Position numbers and translations under genes: made by a program
IMG/VR virus record: IMGVR_UViG_3300024265_000234
Span: 1 to 20,691 of that record
Direction: 5' to 3' (one strand)
DNA: 20,691 bases
Source of the DNA: a virus
Shown here: positions 20,566-20,691 of the stretch, one piece after another
How the letters are laid out: each line of letters opens with the position of its first letter
Position numbering within the stretch: position 1 is the first letter of the stretch
The notes under the pieces: generated by a model
Databases searched by the model: none
The model's input: only the letters and a program-made list of their open reading frames with translations
What the model was told of the DNA's origin: nothing

Positions 20566-20691
20566 TTAGTTGTGGTAAGGAACTCCCTCGAACTCGGGGA
20601 ATAGGATGCGCGCGATTCGCTCTTGCAACCCGTTACCGTTGCGGAGAACTTCCATTGATTCAGATTTGTGCGAGATTCCCGGCACCGCATC
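20566..20691 (-). CDS. C-terminal end of a gene cut by the right edge
   Basis: The minus-strand frame from the edge reads 41 residues to a TAA (ends ARILFPEFEGVPYHN), in phase with the tight operon layout. Too little remains to name it. A competing 89-residue frame in this stretch (20421-20690) is low-complexity and overlaps the 62-residue gene, so I treat it as a shadow. Confidence 0.6.
   Translation of the reverse strand, partial: DAVPGISHKSESMEVLRNGNGLQERIARILFPEFEGVPYHN

Noticed and set aside
20421-20690. 89-codon minus-strand frame at the right edge
   Set aside because: Ser/Arg/Gly-rich, overlaps the better-supported 62-residue gene and the edge-cut frame, and lacks coupling.

Overview
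This window is a contiguous stretch of a tailed double-stranded DNA phage or prophage. Every gene I can support lies on the minus strand, so transcription runs from the right edge (20691) to the left edge (1). Genes are packed with stop/start overlaps (TGATG, TAATG, ATGA) or gaps of about 10-125 bases, which suggests one long late operon. No stretch of 300 bases lacks a gene. I saw no tRNA, rRNA, CRISPR array, insertion sequence or integrase. A predicted outer-membrane protein with a Sec signal peptide points to a Gram-negative host; nothing names the host.

Layout in transcription order. (1) 19490-20691: the end of a cut gene and four small uncharacterised genes, the last with a Cys-rich zinc-ribbon-like pattern. 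(2) 17354-19430: DNA packaging, with a probable small terminase subunit and a large terminase with ATPase and nuclease motifs; a candidate promoter with a perfect TTGACA lies just upstream. (3) 12681-17339: an accessory cassette between terminase and portal, where many phages have nothing. It encodes an outer-membrane-like protein, a carbohydrate-binding-like protein, a tail-fibre-associated family protein, a 682-residue protein with about 14 tandem 21-residue repeats, a one-helix membrane protein, an Ig-like baseplate-type protein and a small secreted Cys-containing protein. (4) 6293-12669: a Mu-type head module (DUF935/gp29 portal, gpF-like protein, two very basic small proteins, gpI-like protease with C-terminal scaffold, DUF2190-like protein, major capsid protein, DUF1320/gp36). 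(5) 1-6293: tail completion and tail (gpG-like, gp37-like, a gp38-position small protein, tail tube, tail assembly chaperone, tape measure and a distal-tail-type protein cut by the left edge). No sheath gene lies between the gp38-position gene and the tube gene, so a long non-contractile tail is likely: a Mu-type head on a siphovirus tail.

The best-supported unusual feature is a programmed -1 frameshift signal in the tail assembly chaperone gene. A perfect A AAA AAC heptamer sits directly before the stop, a stem-loop follows 5 bases later, and an open -1 frame adds 126 residues containing a C-x5-C-x12-C-x2-C motif. Other points of interest are the accessory cassette, the repeat protein, a protein that is one third Lys+Arg beside the gpF gene, and a portal/gpF junction where the two reading frames overlap oddly.
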